The notes beneath the pieces were generated by a model, which was not told the DNA's origin, searched no databases, and saw nothing but the letters and a program-made list of their open reading frames with translations. 64,000 nucleotides of DNA from Burkholderiales bacterium (GTDB taxonomy: Bacteria; Pseudomonadota; Gammaproteobacteria; Burkholderiales; SG8-41): the NCBI GenBank assembly GCA_019635015.1, contig JAHCAG010000018.1, positions 1 through 64,000 of the forward strand. The letters run 5' to 3'. Below, piece by piece: positions 52,133-63,934 of this stretch; position 1 is the stretch's first letter, and every line of letters begins with the position of its first letter. The position numbers were made by a program, and so were the translations under genes.

Positions 52133-52204
52133 GAGAGGATTTCCTTTGTAGATATTTGATGCCCGCCGCGCATATCCGCTTCAACGCGCCCGGCAGCCGT
52201 CCGT

Positions 52205-53398
52205 TTACGCCCGGGTCGCCACCGGCGGTACGCGCATGCCCAGCGCGAGTATAAGCCAGATCGCCAGAAGCCCTGCATCCAGCACGATCACTCCGGGCAT
52301 GCCCCAGTACTTGTAGATGAAACCGCCGGCAGCGGCCCCGACGAAGGTCCCGAAAAACTGGATCGTGCTGTAGAGGCCGATTGCGGTACCCCTGGCGTGC
52401 GCCGGCGCGAGACGCGTGGTCAGCGTCGGCAGCATCGCTTCCAGCACGTTGAAGGGCGCAAAAAACAGCAGCAAAAACAAGGACAAGAACAGGATGTTTG
52501 CGGCCAGCCAGGGCAACGCCAGATGGCCTGCCAGGAGCAGCCCCACGGCGACGATGAACCAGCGCCGCAGCAGCACCGGATTGCCGGCCTGCATTACCGG
52601 CGGCAGCATCAGCACGAAAGATCCGACCATCACCGGAAGGTAAACCTTCCAGTGCTCGGCAATCGGCAGGCCGGCATCGCGCAGACTGAAAGGCACCACG
52701 ATGAACAGCGCCATCAGCACGGCATGCAGCGCGAAAATGCCCCAGTTCAGCCGTGCAAGCTGCGGATCCTTCAGCACGTTCCAGAAATCCTTCAGCGCCC
52801 GCCCGGGGGCGGGCGGCGCCTGTGGCGCCTCCGGAATCAAACGCCACATGACGATGATGCCGGCGAGCGCAAGCAGGCCGGTCGCCGCAAAAATGCCCGG
52901 CACCCCGATCACGCGGTCCAGCCAGGGGCTCGCAATCAGCGACAGCGCGAACGACGCACCGATGGTCGAACCGATCATCGCCATCGCCTTGGCCCGCTGG
53001 CTCTCGCGGGTCAGGTCAGCCGTCATCGCGATCACCGCGGCGGAAATCGCACCGGCACCCTGCAAAACGCGGCCGAGGATGACGATGTAAATGTTGGGCG
53101 CGAGCGCAGCGACAAAGCTGCCGACAGCAAAAATCAGCAACCCGGCATAAACCACGGGTTTGCGGCCGATGCGGTCAGACCACCAGCCGAAGGGAATCTG
53201 CAGGATGGCCTGGGTCAGGCCATAGGCGCCGATGGCAATGCCGACCAGCGTCAGATCGTCACCGCCGGGCAGGGATTCCGCGTAGATCGCGAATACCGGC
53301 AGGATCACGAACATGCCGAGCAGCCGCAGTCCGAAAATTCCGGACAATCCGATGCTCGCCCGCAGTTCCAGCGGGGTCATTTTGGTGCTGGACGACAT
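52205..53398 (-). CDS. MFS transporter, YajR-like
   Basis: 397 residues, twelve hydrophobic segments. The opening GLSGIFGLRLLGMFVILPVF and the loop GWWSDRIGRKPVVYAG are typical of the YajR/MFS group often located between ssb and uvrA. It lacks the C-terminal soluble YAM domain of E. coli YajR. Substrate unknown. Confidence 0.9.
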   Translation of the reverse strand: MSSSTKMTPLELRASIGLSGIFGLRLLGMFVILPVFAIYAESLPGGDDLTLVGIAIGAYGLTQAILQIPFGWWSDRIGRKPVVYAGLLIFAVGSFVAALAPNIYIVILGRVLQGAGAISAAVIAMTADLTRESQRAKAMAMIGSTIGASFALSLIASPWLDRVIGVPGIFAATGLLALAGIIVMWRLIPEAPQAPPAPGRALKDFWNVLKDPQLARLNWGIFALHAVLMALFIVVPFSLRDAGLPIAEHWKVYLPVMVGSFVLMLPPVMQAGNPVLLRRWFIVAVGLLLAGHLALPWLAANILFLSLFLLLFFAPFNVLEAMLPTLTTRLAPAHARGTAIGLYSTIQFFGTFVGAAAGGFIYKYWGMPGVIVLDAGLLAIWLILALGMRVPPVATRA

Positions 53399-53526
53399 GA
53401 AATGGGGAGGAGCCGGAGAAACCTGTCAGCAAAGATCTCGAGTGCCCGACTCACGACGGTTGGGCATAACACCGTATGCGCGTATATTAACAGGTTTACT
53501 TTCGGACCCTCCCTCCCGGCACCGGC

Positions 53527-56418
53527 ATGACTGCACGCACCACACCGCCCAAACTGGTTTCGCTGCCGGCCCCGCAACAGCGAGACACGGCGCTGCCCGC
53601 CACCGGCCAGATCCGCGTGCGCGGCGCGCGCACGCATAACCTGAAGAACATCAGCCTCGATCTGCCGCGCAACCGCCTGGTTGTGATCACCGGCCTGTCC
53701 GGCTCCGGCAAGTCCTCGCTGGCTTTTGACACGCTGTACGCGGAGGGCCAGCGGCGTTACGTCGAGTCGCTGTCGGCCTATGCCCGGCAGTTCCTGCAAC
53801 TGATGGAAAAGCCTGACGTCGACCTCATCGAAGGGCTGTCACCGGCCATCGCCATCGAGCAGAAGGCTTCCAGCCACAACCCGCGCTCCACCGTCGGCAC
53901 GGTCACCGAAATCCATGACTACCTGAGGCTCCTCTATGCCCGAATCGGCGATCCGCACTGCCCGGAGCACGGCACGCTGCTCGCCGCGCAGTCAGTGGCG
54001 CAGATGGTCGACCACGTGCTGCAGATGCCGGAGGATACCCGGCTGATGATCCTTGCTCCGGTGGTCAGCGACCGCAAGGGGGAACAGTCGGCGCTGATCG
54101 ACGAACTGCGCGCCCAGGGTTTCGTCCGCGTGCGCATCGACGGCAAGGTGCTGGACATTGACGCCCTGCCGGCATTGAAAAAGAACACGAAACACTCCAT
54201 TGATGTTGTGATCGACCGGATCAAGGTTCGCCCCGAGATCCGCCAGCGGCTGGCCGAATCCTTCGAAACGGCGCTGCGCCACGGCAACGGACGTGCGCTC
54301 GCCATCGACATGGACAGCGGCAGGGAAACCGCCTTTTCCGCACGGCTCTCCTGCCCCACCTGCAACCGCTCGTCGCCGGAACTCGAACCGCGGCTGTTTT
54401 CGTTCAATAACCCGGCGGGTGCATGCACGCGTTGCGATGGCCTCGGCCATATCACCTTCTTCGATCCGAAACGCATCGCCGCATTCCCTGAACTGTCGCT
54501 GGCCTCAGGCGCGATCAAGGGCTGGGACCGCCGCAACCAGTTTTATTTCCAGATGCTGCAGGGGCTTGCCGAACACTATGGTTTCGACATCGAAATGCCG
54601 TTCGGCGAGCTGCCGGAAAACGTGCGTCAGGCGGTGCTGCACGGCTCCGGCAGCACCCAGATCCGCTTCACCTATGCCGGAGAACGCGGCAAATCATATG
54701 TCCGGGAACATGCTTTCGAGGGCGTGATCACCAATCTGGAGCGGCGCCACCGCGAAACCGATTCTCCGGTGGTGCGCGAGGAACTGGCGAAATACCTGAA
54801 CACGCAGACCTGCCCGGAATGCGAAGGCACACGGTTGCGCGTGGAAGCACGGCACGTGATGGTCTCGGGACAGCCGATCTACGCCCTGTCGGCCCTGCAA
54901 CTCGGCCGCGTACTGCGGTTTTTCGAACAACTGTCGCTGACCGGCACCAGGCAGGCCATCGCCGAAAAAATCGCGGGGGAAATCCGCAGCAGGCTGCGTT
55001 TCCTGGTCGATGTGGGCCTTGACTACCTTTCGCTGGACCGTTCGGCGGACACGCTTTCCGGGGGCGAGTCACAACGCATCCGGCTGGCCAGCCAAATCGG
55101 CTCCGGTCTTACAGGCGTGATGTACGTGCTCGACGAACCGTCAATAGGCCTGCATCAGCGCGACAATTCGCGCCTGCTGGACATGCTCCGGCGCTTGCGC
55201 GACATCGGCAACTCGGTCATCGTCGTCGAACATGATCAGGATGCCATCATGAGCGCCGACCATGTCATCGACATGGGGCTGGGCGCCGGCGAACACGGCG
55301 GCGAGATAATCGCCCAGGGAACACCGGCCGACATCAGCGCCAGCGCCGAATCACTGACCGGGCAATACCTTTCGGGCCGCCGCCGCATCGACGTGCCCGC
55401 ACTGCGCCATCGCGTCAATCCGCAGCGGCAACTGGCCATTCGCGGCGCATCGGGCAACAACCTGAAGGATGTCAGCGTCAATATCCCGGTGGGACTGCTG
55501 ACCTGCGTCACCGGCGTTTCGGGCTCCGGCAAGTCGACCCTGGTCAATGACACGCTGTACCTTTCAGTCGCGCGCGAGCTCCATGGCAGCAATGTTGAGC
55601 CTGCGCCCTGTTCCGCAATGGAGGGCATCGAGTTTTTCGACAAGGTCGTCAATGTCGACCAGAGCCCGATCGGTCGCACGCCACGATCGAACCCGGCCAC
55701 TTACACCGGATTGTTCACCCCGATCCGCGATCTTTTCGCCGGTGTGCCGGAAGCTCGCGCGCGGGGTTATGGCGCGGGACGCTTCTCGTTCAACGTCAAG
55801 GGCGGCCGCTGCGAATCCTGCCAGGGCGACGGCGTGCTGAAAGTCGAAATGCACTTCCTGCCCGACGTCTATGTCTCCTGCGACGTCTGCCGCGGCATGC
55901 GCTACAACCGGGAAACCCTGGACATCCGCTACAAGGGAAAAACGGTTCACGACGTACTGGCCATGACCGTGGAACAGGCCCTTGAATTTTTTTCGGCGGT
56001 TCCGGCGATAGCCCGCAAGCTGCAGACCATGATGGATGTCGGTCTCGGCTACATCACGCTGGGCCAGAGCGCCACGACCCTTTCCGGCGGAGAGGCGCAG
56101 CGAGTCAAGCTCGCGCTGGAACTGTCCAAGCGCGACACCGGACGCACGCTTTACATCCTCGACGAACCCACGACAGGTCTGCATTTCCATGACATCGACC
56201 TGCTGTTGCGCGTTCTGCACCGGCTGCGTGACCACGGCAACACCATCGTCGTCATCGAACACAACCTCGACGTGATCAAGACCGCGGACTGGGTGATCGA
56301 CCTCGGCCCGGAAGGCGGTGACGGCGGCGGACGCATCATCGTTGAGGGACCACCGGAGGCCATCGCAGCCTTTGCGGAAAGCCATACCGGCGTCCACCTC
56401 AAATCGGTGCTGGCATGA
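53527..56418 (+). CDS. uvrA: Excinuclease ABC subunit A
   Basis: 963 residues. Two ABC ATPase halves: Walker [15 protein letters not shown] and [14 protein letters not shown]; signatures [12 protein letters not shown] and [12 protein letters not shown]; zinc motifs CPTC...CTRC region and CESCQGDG...CDVCRG. It detects bulky DNA lesions with UvrB. The upstream 128 bp contains TATATTAACAG with half of a LexA site; a full SOS box is not evident. The glycerate kinase start overlaps its stop. Confidence 0.98.
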   Translation: MTARTTPPKLVSLPAPQQRDTALPATGQIRVRGARTHNLKNISLDLPRNRLVVITGLSGSGKSSLAFDTLYAEGQRRYVESLSAYARQFLQLMEKPDVDLIEGLSPAIAIEQKASSHNPRSTVGTVTEIHDYLRLLYARIGDPHCPEHGTLLAAQSVAQMVDHVLQMPEDTRLMILAPVVSDRKGEQSALIDELRAQGFVRVRIDGKVLDIDALPALKKNTKHSIDVVIDRIKVRPEIRQRLAESFETALRHGNGRALAIDMDSGRETAFSARLSCPTCNRSSPELEPRLFSFNNPAGACTRCDGLGHITFFDPKRIAAFPELSLASGAIKGWDRRNQFYFQMLQGLAEHYGFDIEMPFGELPENVRQAVLHGSGSTQIRFTYAGERGKSYVREHAFEGVITNLERRHRETDSPVVREELAKYLNTQTCPECEGTRLRVEARHVMVSGQPIYALSALQLGRVLRFFEQLSLTGTRQAIAEKIAGEIRSRLRFLVDVGLDYLSLDRSADTLSGGESQRIRLASQIGSGLTGVMYVLDEPSIGLHQRDNSRLLDMLRRLRDIGNSVIVVEHDQDAIMSADHVIDMGLGAGEHGGEIIAQGTPADISASAESLTGQYLSGRRRIDVPALRHRVNPQRQLAIRGASGNNLKDVSVNIPVGLLTCVTGVSGSGKSTLVNDTLYLSVARELHGSNVEPAPCSAMEGIEFFDKVVNVDQSPIGRTPRSNPATYTGLFTPIRDLFAGVPEARARGYGAGRFSFNVKGGRCESCQGDGVLKVEMHFLPDVYVSCDVCRGMRYNRETLDIRYKGKTVHDVLAMTVEQALEFFSAVPAIARKLQTMMDVGLGYITLGQSATTLSGGEAQRVKLALELSKRDTGRTLYILDEPTTGLHFHDIDLLLRVLHRLRDHGNTIVVIEHNLDVIKTADWVIDLGPEGGDGGGRIIVEGPPEAIAAFAESHTGVHLKSVLA

Positions 56419-57695
56419 ACACCGGAGACGCGCGCCGCCTGCTCGAGGACAGCTATGCCGCGGCGCTGGCTGCTGCCGATCCGCTGCGCATAGTCCCGGC
56501 CCATCTGCCTCCGCCGCCCAAGGGCCGGACACTGGTCGTCGGCGCCGGCAAGGCCGCAGCGGCAATGGCGCTTGCTGTCGAACAGCACTGGCCCGCCACG
56601 GCGCCGCTCGAAGGACTGGTGATCACACGTTACCGCCACGGCCTGCTGACCAACCGCATCACCGTCATCGAAGCCGGGCATCCGGTGCCGGATGCGGCCG
56701 GCGAGCAGGCCGCATCCGAAATCCTGCGCAGGGTGAAAGCGCTGACCGCAGAGGATCTGCTGCTGGTGCTGGTCTCCGGCGGCGGCTCCAGCCTGCTGTC
56801 GCTGCCCGCCGAAGGCATCACGATGACGGATCTGAAGCAGGTCACGCAGCTGCTGCTGCGCTCGGGCGCGCCGATCCAGTCGATGAACACGGTGCGCAAG
56901 CACCTGTCAGCGATCCAGGGGGGGCACCTTGCGGCGGCATCCCGTGCCCCGGTGCACGCACTCGTCGTCTCCGACGTCACCGGCGACGATCCAACGCATA
57001 TCGCCTCCGGTCCCTGCGCGCCGGATCCAACAACCTATCAGGACGCGATCGGCATTCTTGATCGTTACGCAGTGCGAGCCCCCGCGGCAGTCGCCGGCCA
57101 TCTGGCACGCGGTGCACGCGGCGAAATTGCGGAAACCCCGAAGCCCGGTGACCAGCTATTCGCGAAGACGGAGAACCGGGTGATTGCCACGGCGCAGCAG
57201 TCGCTGGAAGCGGCGGCGGTGTTTTTCCGCAACCAGGGCGTGCAGCCGGTGATACTCGGCGACTCGGTGACCGGCGAGGCGCGCGAGGTGGCCAAGGTCT
57301 ATGCCGCGCTGGCGCGGCAGGTCCGCCGGCACGGAATGCCCTGGCAACCGCCCGTGGCGCTGATCTCCGGCGGTGAATGCACGGTCACCGTCCGCGGTGA
57401 GGGACGCGGCGGGCGCTGCGCCGAATTCCTGCTGTCACTGGCGCTCGACCTTGACGGCGCGCCGGACATCTACGCCCTGGCCTGCGACACCGACGGCATC
57501 GACGGTTCAGAGGACAATGCCGGCGCGATCCTGGATCCCGCGACCCTGCAGCGTGCACGCAACCGGCAGGTGGATGCCGCAGCCATGCTTGACCGCAATG
57601 ATGCCTACCGTTTTTTCGACGCTGCCGGAGACCTTGTCGTGACAGGGCCCACGCGCACCAATGTCAACGACTACCGGGCAATCCTGATCATTTGA
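56415..57695 (+). CDS. Glycerate 2-kinase (MOFRL family)
   Basis: 426 residues. N-terminal DUF4147 domain ([48 protein letters not shown]) and C-terminal MOFRL domain ([37 protein letters not shown]). It phosphorylates D-glycerate to 2-phosphoglycerate in glycolate, tartrate or serine-cycle use. The ATG overlaps uvrA as ATGA. Could be named gckA or ttuD; the subgroup is not clear. Confidence 0.93.
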   Translation: MNTGDARRLLEDSYAAALAAADPLRIVPAHLPPPPKGRTLVVGAGKAAAAMALAVEQHWPATAPLEGLVITRYRHGLLTNRITVIEAGHPVPDAAGEQAASEILRRVKALTAEDLLLVLVSGGGSSLLSLPAEGITMTDLKQVTQLLLRSGAPIQSMNTVRKHLSAIQGGHLAAASRAPVHALVVSDVTGDDPTHIASGPCAPDPTTYQDAIGILDRYAVRAPAAVAGHLARGARGEIAETPKPGDQLFAKTENRVIATAQQSLEAAAVFFRNQGVQPVILGDSVTGEAREVAKVYAALARQVRRHGMPWQPPVALISGGECTVTVRGEGRGGRCAEFLLSLALDLDGAPDIYALACDTDGIDGSEDNAGAILDPATLQRARNRQVDAAAMLDRNDAYRFFDAAGDLVVTGPTRTNVNDYRAILII

Positions 57696-57705
57696 ACTTT
57701 AATTT

Positions 57706-57723
57706 ATAAGTATTTGTTTTTAA
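57706..57723 (-). repeat. AT-rich intergenic motif, copy 6
   Basis: The minus strand reads TTAAAAACAAATACTTAT, very near copies 1 and 5, 11 bases after the glycerate kinase stop. Confidence 0.5.
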
Positions 57724-57758
57724 ATACTTTTTTAGGTTTTCGGAGTGCGGAGAACACA

Positions 57759-57787
57759 AAAAAGCCGGGCAATGCCCGGCTTTTTTT
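57759..57787. terminator. Bidirectional terminator between glycerate kinase and the alpha operon
   Basis: A run of A, then GCCGGGC (57764-57770), loop AAT, GCCCGGC (57774-57780), then seven T. It can end both the plus-strand uvrA-gck transcript and the minus-strand ribosomal operon. Confidence 0.9.
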
Positions 57788-57804
57788 ACCCGATCACGCC
57801 TTGA

Positions 57805-58197
57805 TCAGGCTGCGGTTTCCGGCTTGGCTTCCGCCACCTCCGGCCGGTCGAGCAGCTCGACATAGGCCATCGGCGCATTGTCGCCTTTGCGGAATCCGAA
57901 CTTGAGGATGCGCAGATAACCGCCGTTGCGCTTGGCGTAACGCGGGCCGAGCAGTTCGAACAGCTTGACCACGTTCTCGCGGTCGCGCAGGCGATCGAAG
58001 GCGAGCCGGCGGTTCGCCAGCGTCGGTTTCTTGCCCAGCGTGATGATCGGCTCCACGACGCGACGCAACTCCTTGGCCTTGGGCAGCGTGGTTTTGATCG
58101 CCTCATGGCGCAACAGGGAATTCGCCATGTTGCGCAGCATCGCCAGGCGATGGCTGCTGGTGCGATTGAGTTTCCTTAACCCGTGACGATGACGCAT
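57805..58197 (-). CDS. rplQ: 50S ribosomal protein L17
   Basis: 130 residues, [20 protein letters not shown] start, ending in a short Ala/Glu-rich tail. Last gene of the alpha operon, directly after rpoA and before the terminator. Lies near the peptide exit tunnel in the ribosome. Confidence 0.98.
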   Translation of the reverse strand: MRHRHGLRKLNRTSSHRLAMLRNMANSLLRHEAIKTTLPKAKELRRVVEPIITLGKKPTLANRRLAFDRLRDRENVVKLFELLGPRYAKRNGGYLRILKFGFRKGDNAPMAYVELLDRPEVAEAKPETAA

Positions 58198-58206
58198 GAT
58201 GCCCTC

Positions 58207-59184
58207 TTAAACCTTTTCGAGGCCGGCAGGCGGCCAGTTTTCCAGCTTCATCCCCAGCGTGAGTCCGCGGGAGGCCAGCACTTCCTTGATCTCGTTCAGC
58301 GACTTGCGGCCCAGATTCGGAGTCTTCAGCAGCTCCGTCTCGGTACGCTGGATCAGGTCGCCGATGTAGTAGATGTTCTCGGCCTTCAGGCAATTGGCGG
58401 AACGGACGGTGAGTTCCAGATCGTCCACCGGACGCAGCAGGACCGGGTCGATCTGCGTCGCCTTCTTCTCCTCGATCAGCGCCGGGGTGCCCTTGAGGTC
58501 AGCGAAGACCGACAGTTGCTCGACCAGTACACGGGCGGCATAACGCACCGCCTCTTCCGGGTCGATCGCGCCGTTGGTTTCGATGTCGATCACCAGCTTG
58601 TCGAGGTCCGTGCGCTGCTCGACACGCGCCGATTCCACTGCGTAGCTCACGCGGCGGACCGGGCCATACGAGGCATCCAGCATCAGGCCGCCAACACTGC
58701 GTGTGTCTTCCGCGCCACGCCGGGTCACTGCCGCAACGTAACCACGGCCTTTTTCAATCTTGATCTGCACGTCAAGCTTGCCACCGGCGGTAAGGTGGGC
58801 AATGACATGGTCCGGATTGACGATTTCGACGTCATGCATCGGCTCGATGTCAGCCGCGGTCACGACGCCTTCGCCCGACTTCTTCAGCGTCAGAATCGCC
58901 TCGTCGCGGTTATGCAGACGGAACACGATGCCCTTCAGGTTGAGGAGAATATCGACCACGTCCTCCTGGACGCCGTCGATTGTTGAATATTCGTGCAGGA
59001 CACCGGCGATCTTGACTTCCGTGGCGGCATAACCGGGCATCGAAGACAGCAGCGTGCGGCGCAGGGCATTGCCGAGCGTATGGCCATAGCCCCGCTCGAA
59101 CGGCTCCATCGTGACCTTGGCATGGAACGGTGAAACCGCCTGCACATCGATGATCCGAGGCTTGAGAAAAGCGCTGCTGGACAT
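58207..59184 (-). CDS. rpoA: RNA polymerase alpha subunit
   Basis: 325 residues. N-terminal dimerisation domain ([20 protein letters not shown]), linker about 235-250, C-terminal domain with the DNA-binding and sigma-contact part ([20 protein letters not shown]). Length is usual for Betaproteobacteria. Placed between rpsD and rplQ. Confidence 0.99.
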   Translation of the reverse strand: MSSSAFLKPRIIDVQAVSPFHAKVTMEPFERGYGHTLGNALRRTLLSSMPGYAATEVKIAGVLHEYSTIDGVQEDVVDILLNLKGIVFRLHNRDEAILTLKKSGEGVVTAADIEPMHDVEIVNPDHVIAHLTAGGKLDVQIKIEKGRGYVAAVTRRGAEDTRSVGGLMLDASYGPVRRVSYAVESARVEQRTDLDKLVIDIETNGAIDPEEAVRYAARVLVEQLSVFADLKGTPALIEEKKATQIDPVLLRPVDDLELTVRSANCLKAENIYYIGDLIQRTETELLKTPNLGRKSLNEIKEVLASRGLTLGMKLENWPPAGLEKV

Positions 59185-59205
59185 GACTGGTCTACCTCTC
59201 GCAGA

Positions 59206-59832
59206 TTATTTCGAGTACAGCTCGACGATGAGCGACTCGTTGATGGTTGAGGGCATTTCGGAGCGCTGCGGACGCGCCTTGAAAGTGCCTTTCAGCGCTT
59301 TCGCATCCGCCTCTATCCACTCCGGGTAGCCGCGCGATTCCGCCGCCTCGGCCGCCCCCTTGATGCGCAGCTGCGCCTTCGCAGCCTGGGTCACCTCGAC
59401 GACATCGCCCGGCCGGCACTGGTACGACGGGATGTTCACCCGCCTGCCGTTGACAAGGATGCCGTTGTGGCGCACCACCTGCCGTGCTTCCGTGCGCGAA
59501 GCGCCAAACCCCATGCGGTAAGCCACGCTGTCCAGCCTGCTTTCGAGGTTCTGCAACAGCGCCTCGCCGGTCACGCCCTTGCTGCTGGCCGCGTCCTTGT
59601 AGGTTTTGCGGAACTGCCGCTCAAGGATGCCGTAGATGCGGCGCACCTTCTGCTTCTCGCGAAGCTGCACACCGTAACCCGACAGGCGGGTATTCTTCTG
59701 GCCGTGCTGTCCCGGCGGATAATTGCGGCGCTCGATTGCGCACTTATCCGTGAAACATTTCTCCCCTTTCAGGAAGAGTTTTTCGCCTTCGCGGCGGCAC
59801 TGCCGGCACTTTGCATCGAGATTCCTGGCCAC
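59206..59832 (-). CDS. rpsD: 30S ribosomal protein S4
   Basis: 208 residues: [20 protein letters not shown] start with two early Cys (CRQC) and a third in KCFTDKC, giving a possible zinc site in this S4; S4 RNA-binding domain from about 97 ([20 protein letters not shown]). Primary 16S rRNA binder and alpha-operon autoregulator in E. coli. Confidence 0.98.
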   Translation of the reverse strand: MARNLDAKCRQCRREGEKLFLKGEKCFTDKCAIERRNYPPGQHGQKNTRLSGYGVQLREKQKVRRIYGILERQFRKTYKDAASSKGVTGEALLQNLESRLDSVAYRMGFGASRTEARQVVRHNGILVNGRRVNIPSYQCRPGDVVEVTQAAKAQLRIKGAAEAAESRGYPEWIEADAKALKGTFKARPQRSEMPSTINESLIVELYSK

Positions 59833-59844
59833 TTTGGGATCTCC

Positions 59845-60234
<390 letters not shown>

Positions 60235-60250
60235 ATATGATCACTCTCGA

Positions 60251-60625
60251 TTACGCGGCAGGCCGCTGGATTTTGACTGCCGCCTTGCGCGGGCCCTTGC
60301 GCGTGCGCGCGTTTGTACGCGTACGCTGGCCACGCATCGGCAGTCCGGCGCGATGGCGCTTGCCGCGCCAGGTGCCAAGATCCATCAACCGCTTGATGTT
60401 CATGGATATTTCACGCCTCAGATCACCCTCGGTCGTGACCTTGGCGACCTGCTCGCGCAGTTTGTCCATGTCCGAATCGGACAGATCCTTGATCTTGGTC
60501 GCGGTGTTGATGCCTGCTGCAGCGCAGATCGCGCGCGCGCGGCTGCGACCAATGCCGAAAATCGCCGTCAGCGCGACTTCAGCGTGCTGATGATTTGCTA
60601 TGTTGACGCCACCTATGCGGGCCAT
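60251..60625 (-). CDS. rpsM: 30S ribosomal protein S13
   Basis: 124 residues: [20 protein letters not shown] with [11 protein letters not shown]; basic C-terminal tail [17 protein letters not shown]. First gene of the alpha operon proper, 64 bp after rpmJ. Contacts the 50S subunit at the head of the 30S. Confidence 0.98.
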   Translation of the reverse strand: MARIGGVNIANHQHAEVALTAIFGIGRSRARAICAAAGINTATKIKDLSDSDMDKLREQVAKVTTEGDLRREISMNIKRLMDLGTWRGKRHRAGLPMRGQRTRTNARTRKGPRKAAVKIQRPAA

Positions 60626-60689
60626 CTCTCACCCCACCGATGAAAAACTCGAAATTATAACTTCTGACACGTTCATATTCAATGAACGA

Positions 60690-60803
60690 TCAACCCTGGC
60701 GCTGCTTGTGGCGCGGATCCTTGCAGATCACGCGAACCACGCCGTTGCGCTTGACAACCTTGCAGTTGCGGCACATGCGTTTTACCGATGCCTGTACTTT
60801 CAT
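60690..60803 (-). CDS. rpmJ: 50S ribosomal protein L36
   Basis: 37 residues, [20 protein letters not shown], with the zinc ligands C11, C14 and C27 and a later His (KDPRHKQ). The zinc-binding (C+) form of L36. Lies between infA and rpsM. Too short for many gene finders. Confidence 0.97.
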   Translation of the reverse strand: MKVQASVKRMCRNCKVVKRNGVVRVICKDPRHKQRQG

Positions 60804-60826
60804 GTAACACCTCTTTCGCTTGCAGC

Positions 60827-61045
60827 CTATTTCGCCCGGAAAACAATCCGACCCTTGGTCAAATCATAGGGCGTCAATTCAACCGTCACCTTGTCCCCGG
60901 GAAGAATGCGGATGTAATGCATACGCATTTTTCCCGAGATATGGCCGAGCACCACATGGCCATTCTCCAACTTCACCCTAAACGTCGCGTTCGGCAGGGT
61001 TTCAACAATCTCCCCCTGCATCTGTATCGTGTCTTCTTTCGCCAT
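60827..61045 (-). CDS. infA: Translation initiation factor IF-1
   Basis: 72 residues, an OB-fold with [20 protein letters not shown] and [20 protein letters not shown]. Its ATG follows directly on the secY stop (TAAATG), so translation is coupled. This location inside the spc operon is characteristic of Betaproteobacteria. Confidence 0.98.
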   Translation of the reverse strand: MAKEDTIQMQGEIVETLPNATFRVKLENGHVVLGHISGKMRMHYIRILPGDKVTVELTPYDLTKGRIVFRAK

Positions 61046-62365
61046 TTACCGCGTCGGAAACACACCGCCTTTGAAGTTTGCCTTCTTCAACAGGCTTTCG
61101 TACTGGTGTGACATCACGTAAGCCTGCACTTGTGCCATGAAATCCAGGGTTACAACGACAATAATCAGCAAGGACGTTCCGCCAAAATAGAACGGCACGT
61201 TCTTCCACACAATCAGCAACTCGGGCACCAGACAGACCAGGGTGACGTACAGGGCGCCGGCAAGCGTGAGGCGCATGGTCACCTTCTCGACATAACGCGC
61301 CGTCTGTTCACCCGGCCGGATGCCAGGTACGAATGCTCCGCTCTTTTTCAGGTTTTCCGCGGTTTCTTTCGGATTGAATACAAGCGCCGTATAGAAAAAA
61401 CAGAAGAAAATGATCGCTGCCGCATAGAACAGGGTGTAAACAGGCTGTCCGGGATGCAGCACCGCTGCGATATTCTTGAGCCACACCATGCCTTCGTTCT
61501 CGCCCAGCCAGCCGGCTATCGTGCCAGGAAACAGGATGATGCTCGAGGCGAAGATCGGGGGAATAACGCCCGACATGTTCAGTTTGAGCGGCAGGTGCGA
61601 CGACTGACCGCCGTATACCTTGCGCCCCACCTGCCGCTTTGCATAGTTGACCAGGATCTTGCGCTGGCCCTTCTCCACAAAACAGACGAAAGCGGTAACC
61701 GCAACCACCAGCACAAAAATGAAAAGAACGAACGGGATCGAAAAGGCACCGGTCCGCGCAAGTTCCAGCGTACCGCCGACAGCCTGCGGAAACCCCGAGG
61801 CGATACCGGCGAAAATGATCAGCGAAATGCCGTTGCCGATGCCACGCTCGGTAATCTGCTCACCCAGCCACATCAGGAACATGGTGCCGCTGACCAGCGT
61901 GATCATCGCGGTCATCCGGAACATCAGGCCGGGATCCACCGCGACCTTCTGCTGCTCGAAGGCAATCGCGATTGCAAGCCCCTGCACAATCGCCAGCGCA
62001 GCCGTGCCGTAGCGGGTGTACTGGGTGATCTTGCGGCGTCCTGCCTCGCCTTCCTTCTTCAGCGCTTCCAGGGTCGGCGAAACCACGGTCATCAACTGCA
62101 TGATGATCGACGCCGAGATGTAGGGCATGATGCCCAGCGTGAAAATCGAGAAGCGTGACAGCGCGCCGCCCGAAAACATGTTGAACATGTCAAGAATGCC
62201 GCCACGCTGGGATCGGAACAGTTCCGCGAGTTGGGCCTGATCAATACCCGGCACCGGTATGTACGACCCGATGCGGAATACGATCAGCGCGCCGACGAGG
62301 AAAAGCAGGCGACGTTTCAGGTCACCGAATTTCCCTGCACCAGCGATTGCGGAACCGACGGCCAA
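61046..62365 (-). CDS. secY: Preprotein translocase subunit SecY
   Basis: 439 residues with ten membrane helices. Plug region and helix 2 [20 protein letters not shown], cytoplasmic loop [21 protein letters not shown]5 loop GVFPTR region near the C-terminus. Forms the SecYEG channel. Follows rplO by three bases and abuts infA. Confidence 0.98.
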   Translation of the reverse strand: MAVGSAIAGAGKFGDLKRRLLFLVGALIVFRIGSYIPVPGIDQAQLAELFRSQRGGILDMFNMFSGGALSRFSIFTLGIMPYISASIIMQLMTVVSPTLEALKKEGEAGRRKITQYTRYGTAALAIVQGLAIAIAFEQQKVAVDPGLMFRMTAMITLVSGTMFLMWLGEQITERGIGNGISLIIFAGIASGFPQAVGGTLELARTGAFSIPFVLFIFVLVVAVTAFVCFVEKGQRKILVNYAKRQVGRKVYGGQSSHLPLKLNMSGVIPPIFASSIILFPGTIAGWLGENEGMVWLKNIAAVLHPGQPVYTLFYAAAIIFFCFFYTALVFNPKETAENLKKSGAFVPGIRPGEQTARYVEKVTMRLTLAGALYVTLVCLVPELLIVWKNVPFYFGGTSLLIIVVVTLDFMAQVQAYVMSHQYESLLKKANFKGGVFPTR

Positions 62366-62368
62366 AAC

Positions 62369-62824
62369 TTAGCTCCCGGCCTTTTCTGCGGGCTGCTCGA
62401 CGCTGCCTCCGGCTTTTTCAATGGCTGCGCGCGCACCTTTGGTGGCCAGCAGGCCCTTGATGGCGACTTTGCGCTGGATTTCGCCAGCCAGAATGATTTT
62501 GGCGCGCGAGGCCAGGCGCGGCACTGCACCCGCTTTTTTCAGCGTTTCCAGGTCGATAATGTCCCCTGCAATCTTCTGCAGCGTGTCCAGACGCACTTCC
62601 GCGGTGTCTCCGGCGGCAAGCGACCGGAAGCCGCGCTTCGGCAGGCGGCGATGCAGCGGCATCTGGCCGCCTTCAAAACCAACCTTGTGAAAACCGCCGG
62701 CGCGGGCTTTCTGGCCCTTGTGGCCACGGCCCGCCGTTTTGCCCAGTCCGCAACCGATGCCGCGGCCGACACGCTTCTTGCTGTGTTTGGCGCCTGCAGC
62801 GGGCTTGATCTTGTTGAGTTTCAT
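62369..62824 (-). CDS. rplO: 50S ribosomal protein L15
   Basis: 151 residues: [20 protein letters not shown] and the Gly/Lys-rich region [13 protein letters not shown]. Binds 23S rRNA. Abuts rpmD: its ATG starts one base after the rpmD stop codon. Confidence 0.98.
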   Translation of the reverse strand: MKLNKIKPAAGAKHSKKRVGRGIGCGLGKTAGRGHKGQKARAGGFHKVGFEGGQMPLHRRLPKRGFRSLAAGDTAEVRLDTLQKIAGDIIDLETLKKAGAVPRLASRAKIILAGEIQRKVAIKGLLATKGARAAIEKAGGSVEQPAEKAGS

Positions 62825-63028
62825 TTATCCCTCGCAACGAACGAGATAGGAGACCTTGTTGATCATGCCGCGTACCGCGGGCGTATCAACGAGCTCAACC
62901 GAATGATTCAGGCGACGCAGACCCAGCCCGCGTACCGAGGCCCGATGCTCGGGCCGGGTGCCGATCAGGCTGCGCACCAGCGTGACCTTGATGGTTTTGC
63001 CTTGAGTTTTAGCTTGCGTCTTGACCAT
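62825..63028 (-). CDS. rpmD: 50S ribosomal protein L30
   Basis: 67 residues from ATG 63028 ([20 protein letters not shown]). A longer frame continues upstream only over rpsE. Conserved [20 protein letters not shown]. Two bases after rpsE. Confidence 0.96.
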   Translation of the reverse strand: MVKTQAKTQGKTIKVTLVRSLIGTRPEHRASVRGLGLRRLNHSVELVDTPAVRGMINKVSYLVRCEG

Positions 63029-63030
63029 GT

Positions 63031-63555
63031 TCAACCCAGCAGTTCTTCCACCGATTTGCCGCGCTTGGCGGCAATCTCGGCAGGCGTGTTCATCTCGGTC
63101 AGTCCGTTGATCGTGGCACGCACTATGTTGTACGGATTGGTCGAACCGATGCATTTTGCGAGAATATTCGCAACGCCCATGACTTCCAGCACGGCACGAA
63201 CCGGACCGCCGGCAATGATGCCCGTGCCTTCGGACGCAGGTTGCATGTAAACCTTCGACGCGCCATGGCGACCCATGACGGCATGCTGCAGCGTTCCGTC
63301 TTTCAATTGCACCTTGACCATTTTGCGGCGGGCTTCTTCCATGGCCTTCTGCACGGCAACCGGCACTTCACGCGCCTTGCCCTTGCCCATGCCGATGCCA
63401 CCGTCGCCGTCGCCGACCACCGTCAGCGCAGCAAAACCCAGCACCCGGCCACCCTTGACAACCTTGGTGACGCGGTTGATCGCGACCATTTTTTCGCGCA
63501 GCCCGTCGCCTCGCTCTTCGCCGGTCTGCATTTTCCCTGCCTGCATTTTTGCCAT
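63031..63555 (-). CDS. rpsE: 30S ribosomal protein S5
   Basis: 174 residues with [20 protein letters not shown] and the S5 C-terminal fold [21 protein letters not shown]. Takes part in decoding fidelity. Between rplR and rpmD. Confidence 0.98.
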   Translation of the reverse strand: MAKMQAGKMQTGEERGDGLREKMVAINRVTKVVKGGRVLGFAALTVVGDGDGGIGMGKGKAREVPVAVQKAMEEARRKMVKVQLKDGTLQHAVMGRHGASKVYMQPASEGTGIIAGGPVRAVLEVMGVANILAKCIGSTNPYNIVRATINGLTEMNTPAEIAAKRGKSVEELLG

Positions 63556-63566
63556 GCGCCGCTCCG

Positions 63567-63923
63567 TCAGAACTTGAGACCGGCTTCACGCGCGGCTTCC
63601 GCCAGCGCCTTCACACGGCCGTGATATTTGTAGCCGGAGCGGTCAAAAGCCACCTTCTCCACACCGGCCTGCTTGGCCCGCTCGGCAATACGCTTGCCGA
63701 TCACCGCGGCCGCAGCTGCGCTGCCCCCCTTCGGATTTGCGGCCCGCACTTCCTTCTCCACGGTCGAAGCACTCGCGAGCACCTTGGAACCGCTGGCGTC
63801 AATAACCTGCGCATAAATATGGCCGTTGGAACGGTAGACGGTAAGCCGCACCGCCTTGAGCTCCGCAATCTTGGCCCTGGTGCTGCGCGCACGCCGGAGA
63901 CGTTCTGTTTTCTTTTCAAACAT
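63567..63923 (-). CDS. rplR: 50S ribosomal protein L18
   Basis: 118 residues: [20 protein letters not shown] and the conserved [20 protein letters not shown] end. Binds 5S rRNA. Between rplF and rpsE. Confidence 0.98.
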   Translation of the reverse strand: MFEKKTERLRRARSTRAKIAELKAVRLTVYRSNGHIYAQVIDASGSKVLASASTVEKEVRAANPKGGSAAAAAVIGKRIAERAKQAGVEKVAFDRSGYKYHGRVKALAEAAREAGLKF

Positions 63924-63934
63924 GATCTGTCCGC

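Noticed and set aside
53399..53526. LexA (SOS) box before uvrA
   Set aside because: Only the right half (ending AACAG) is recognisable; the left CTGT half is not at the needed spacing.
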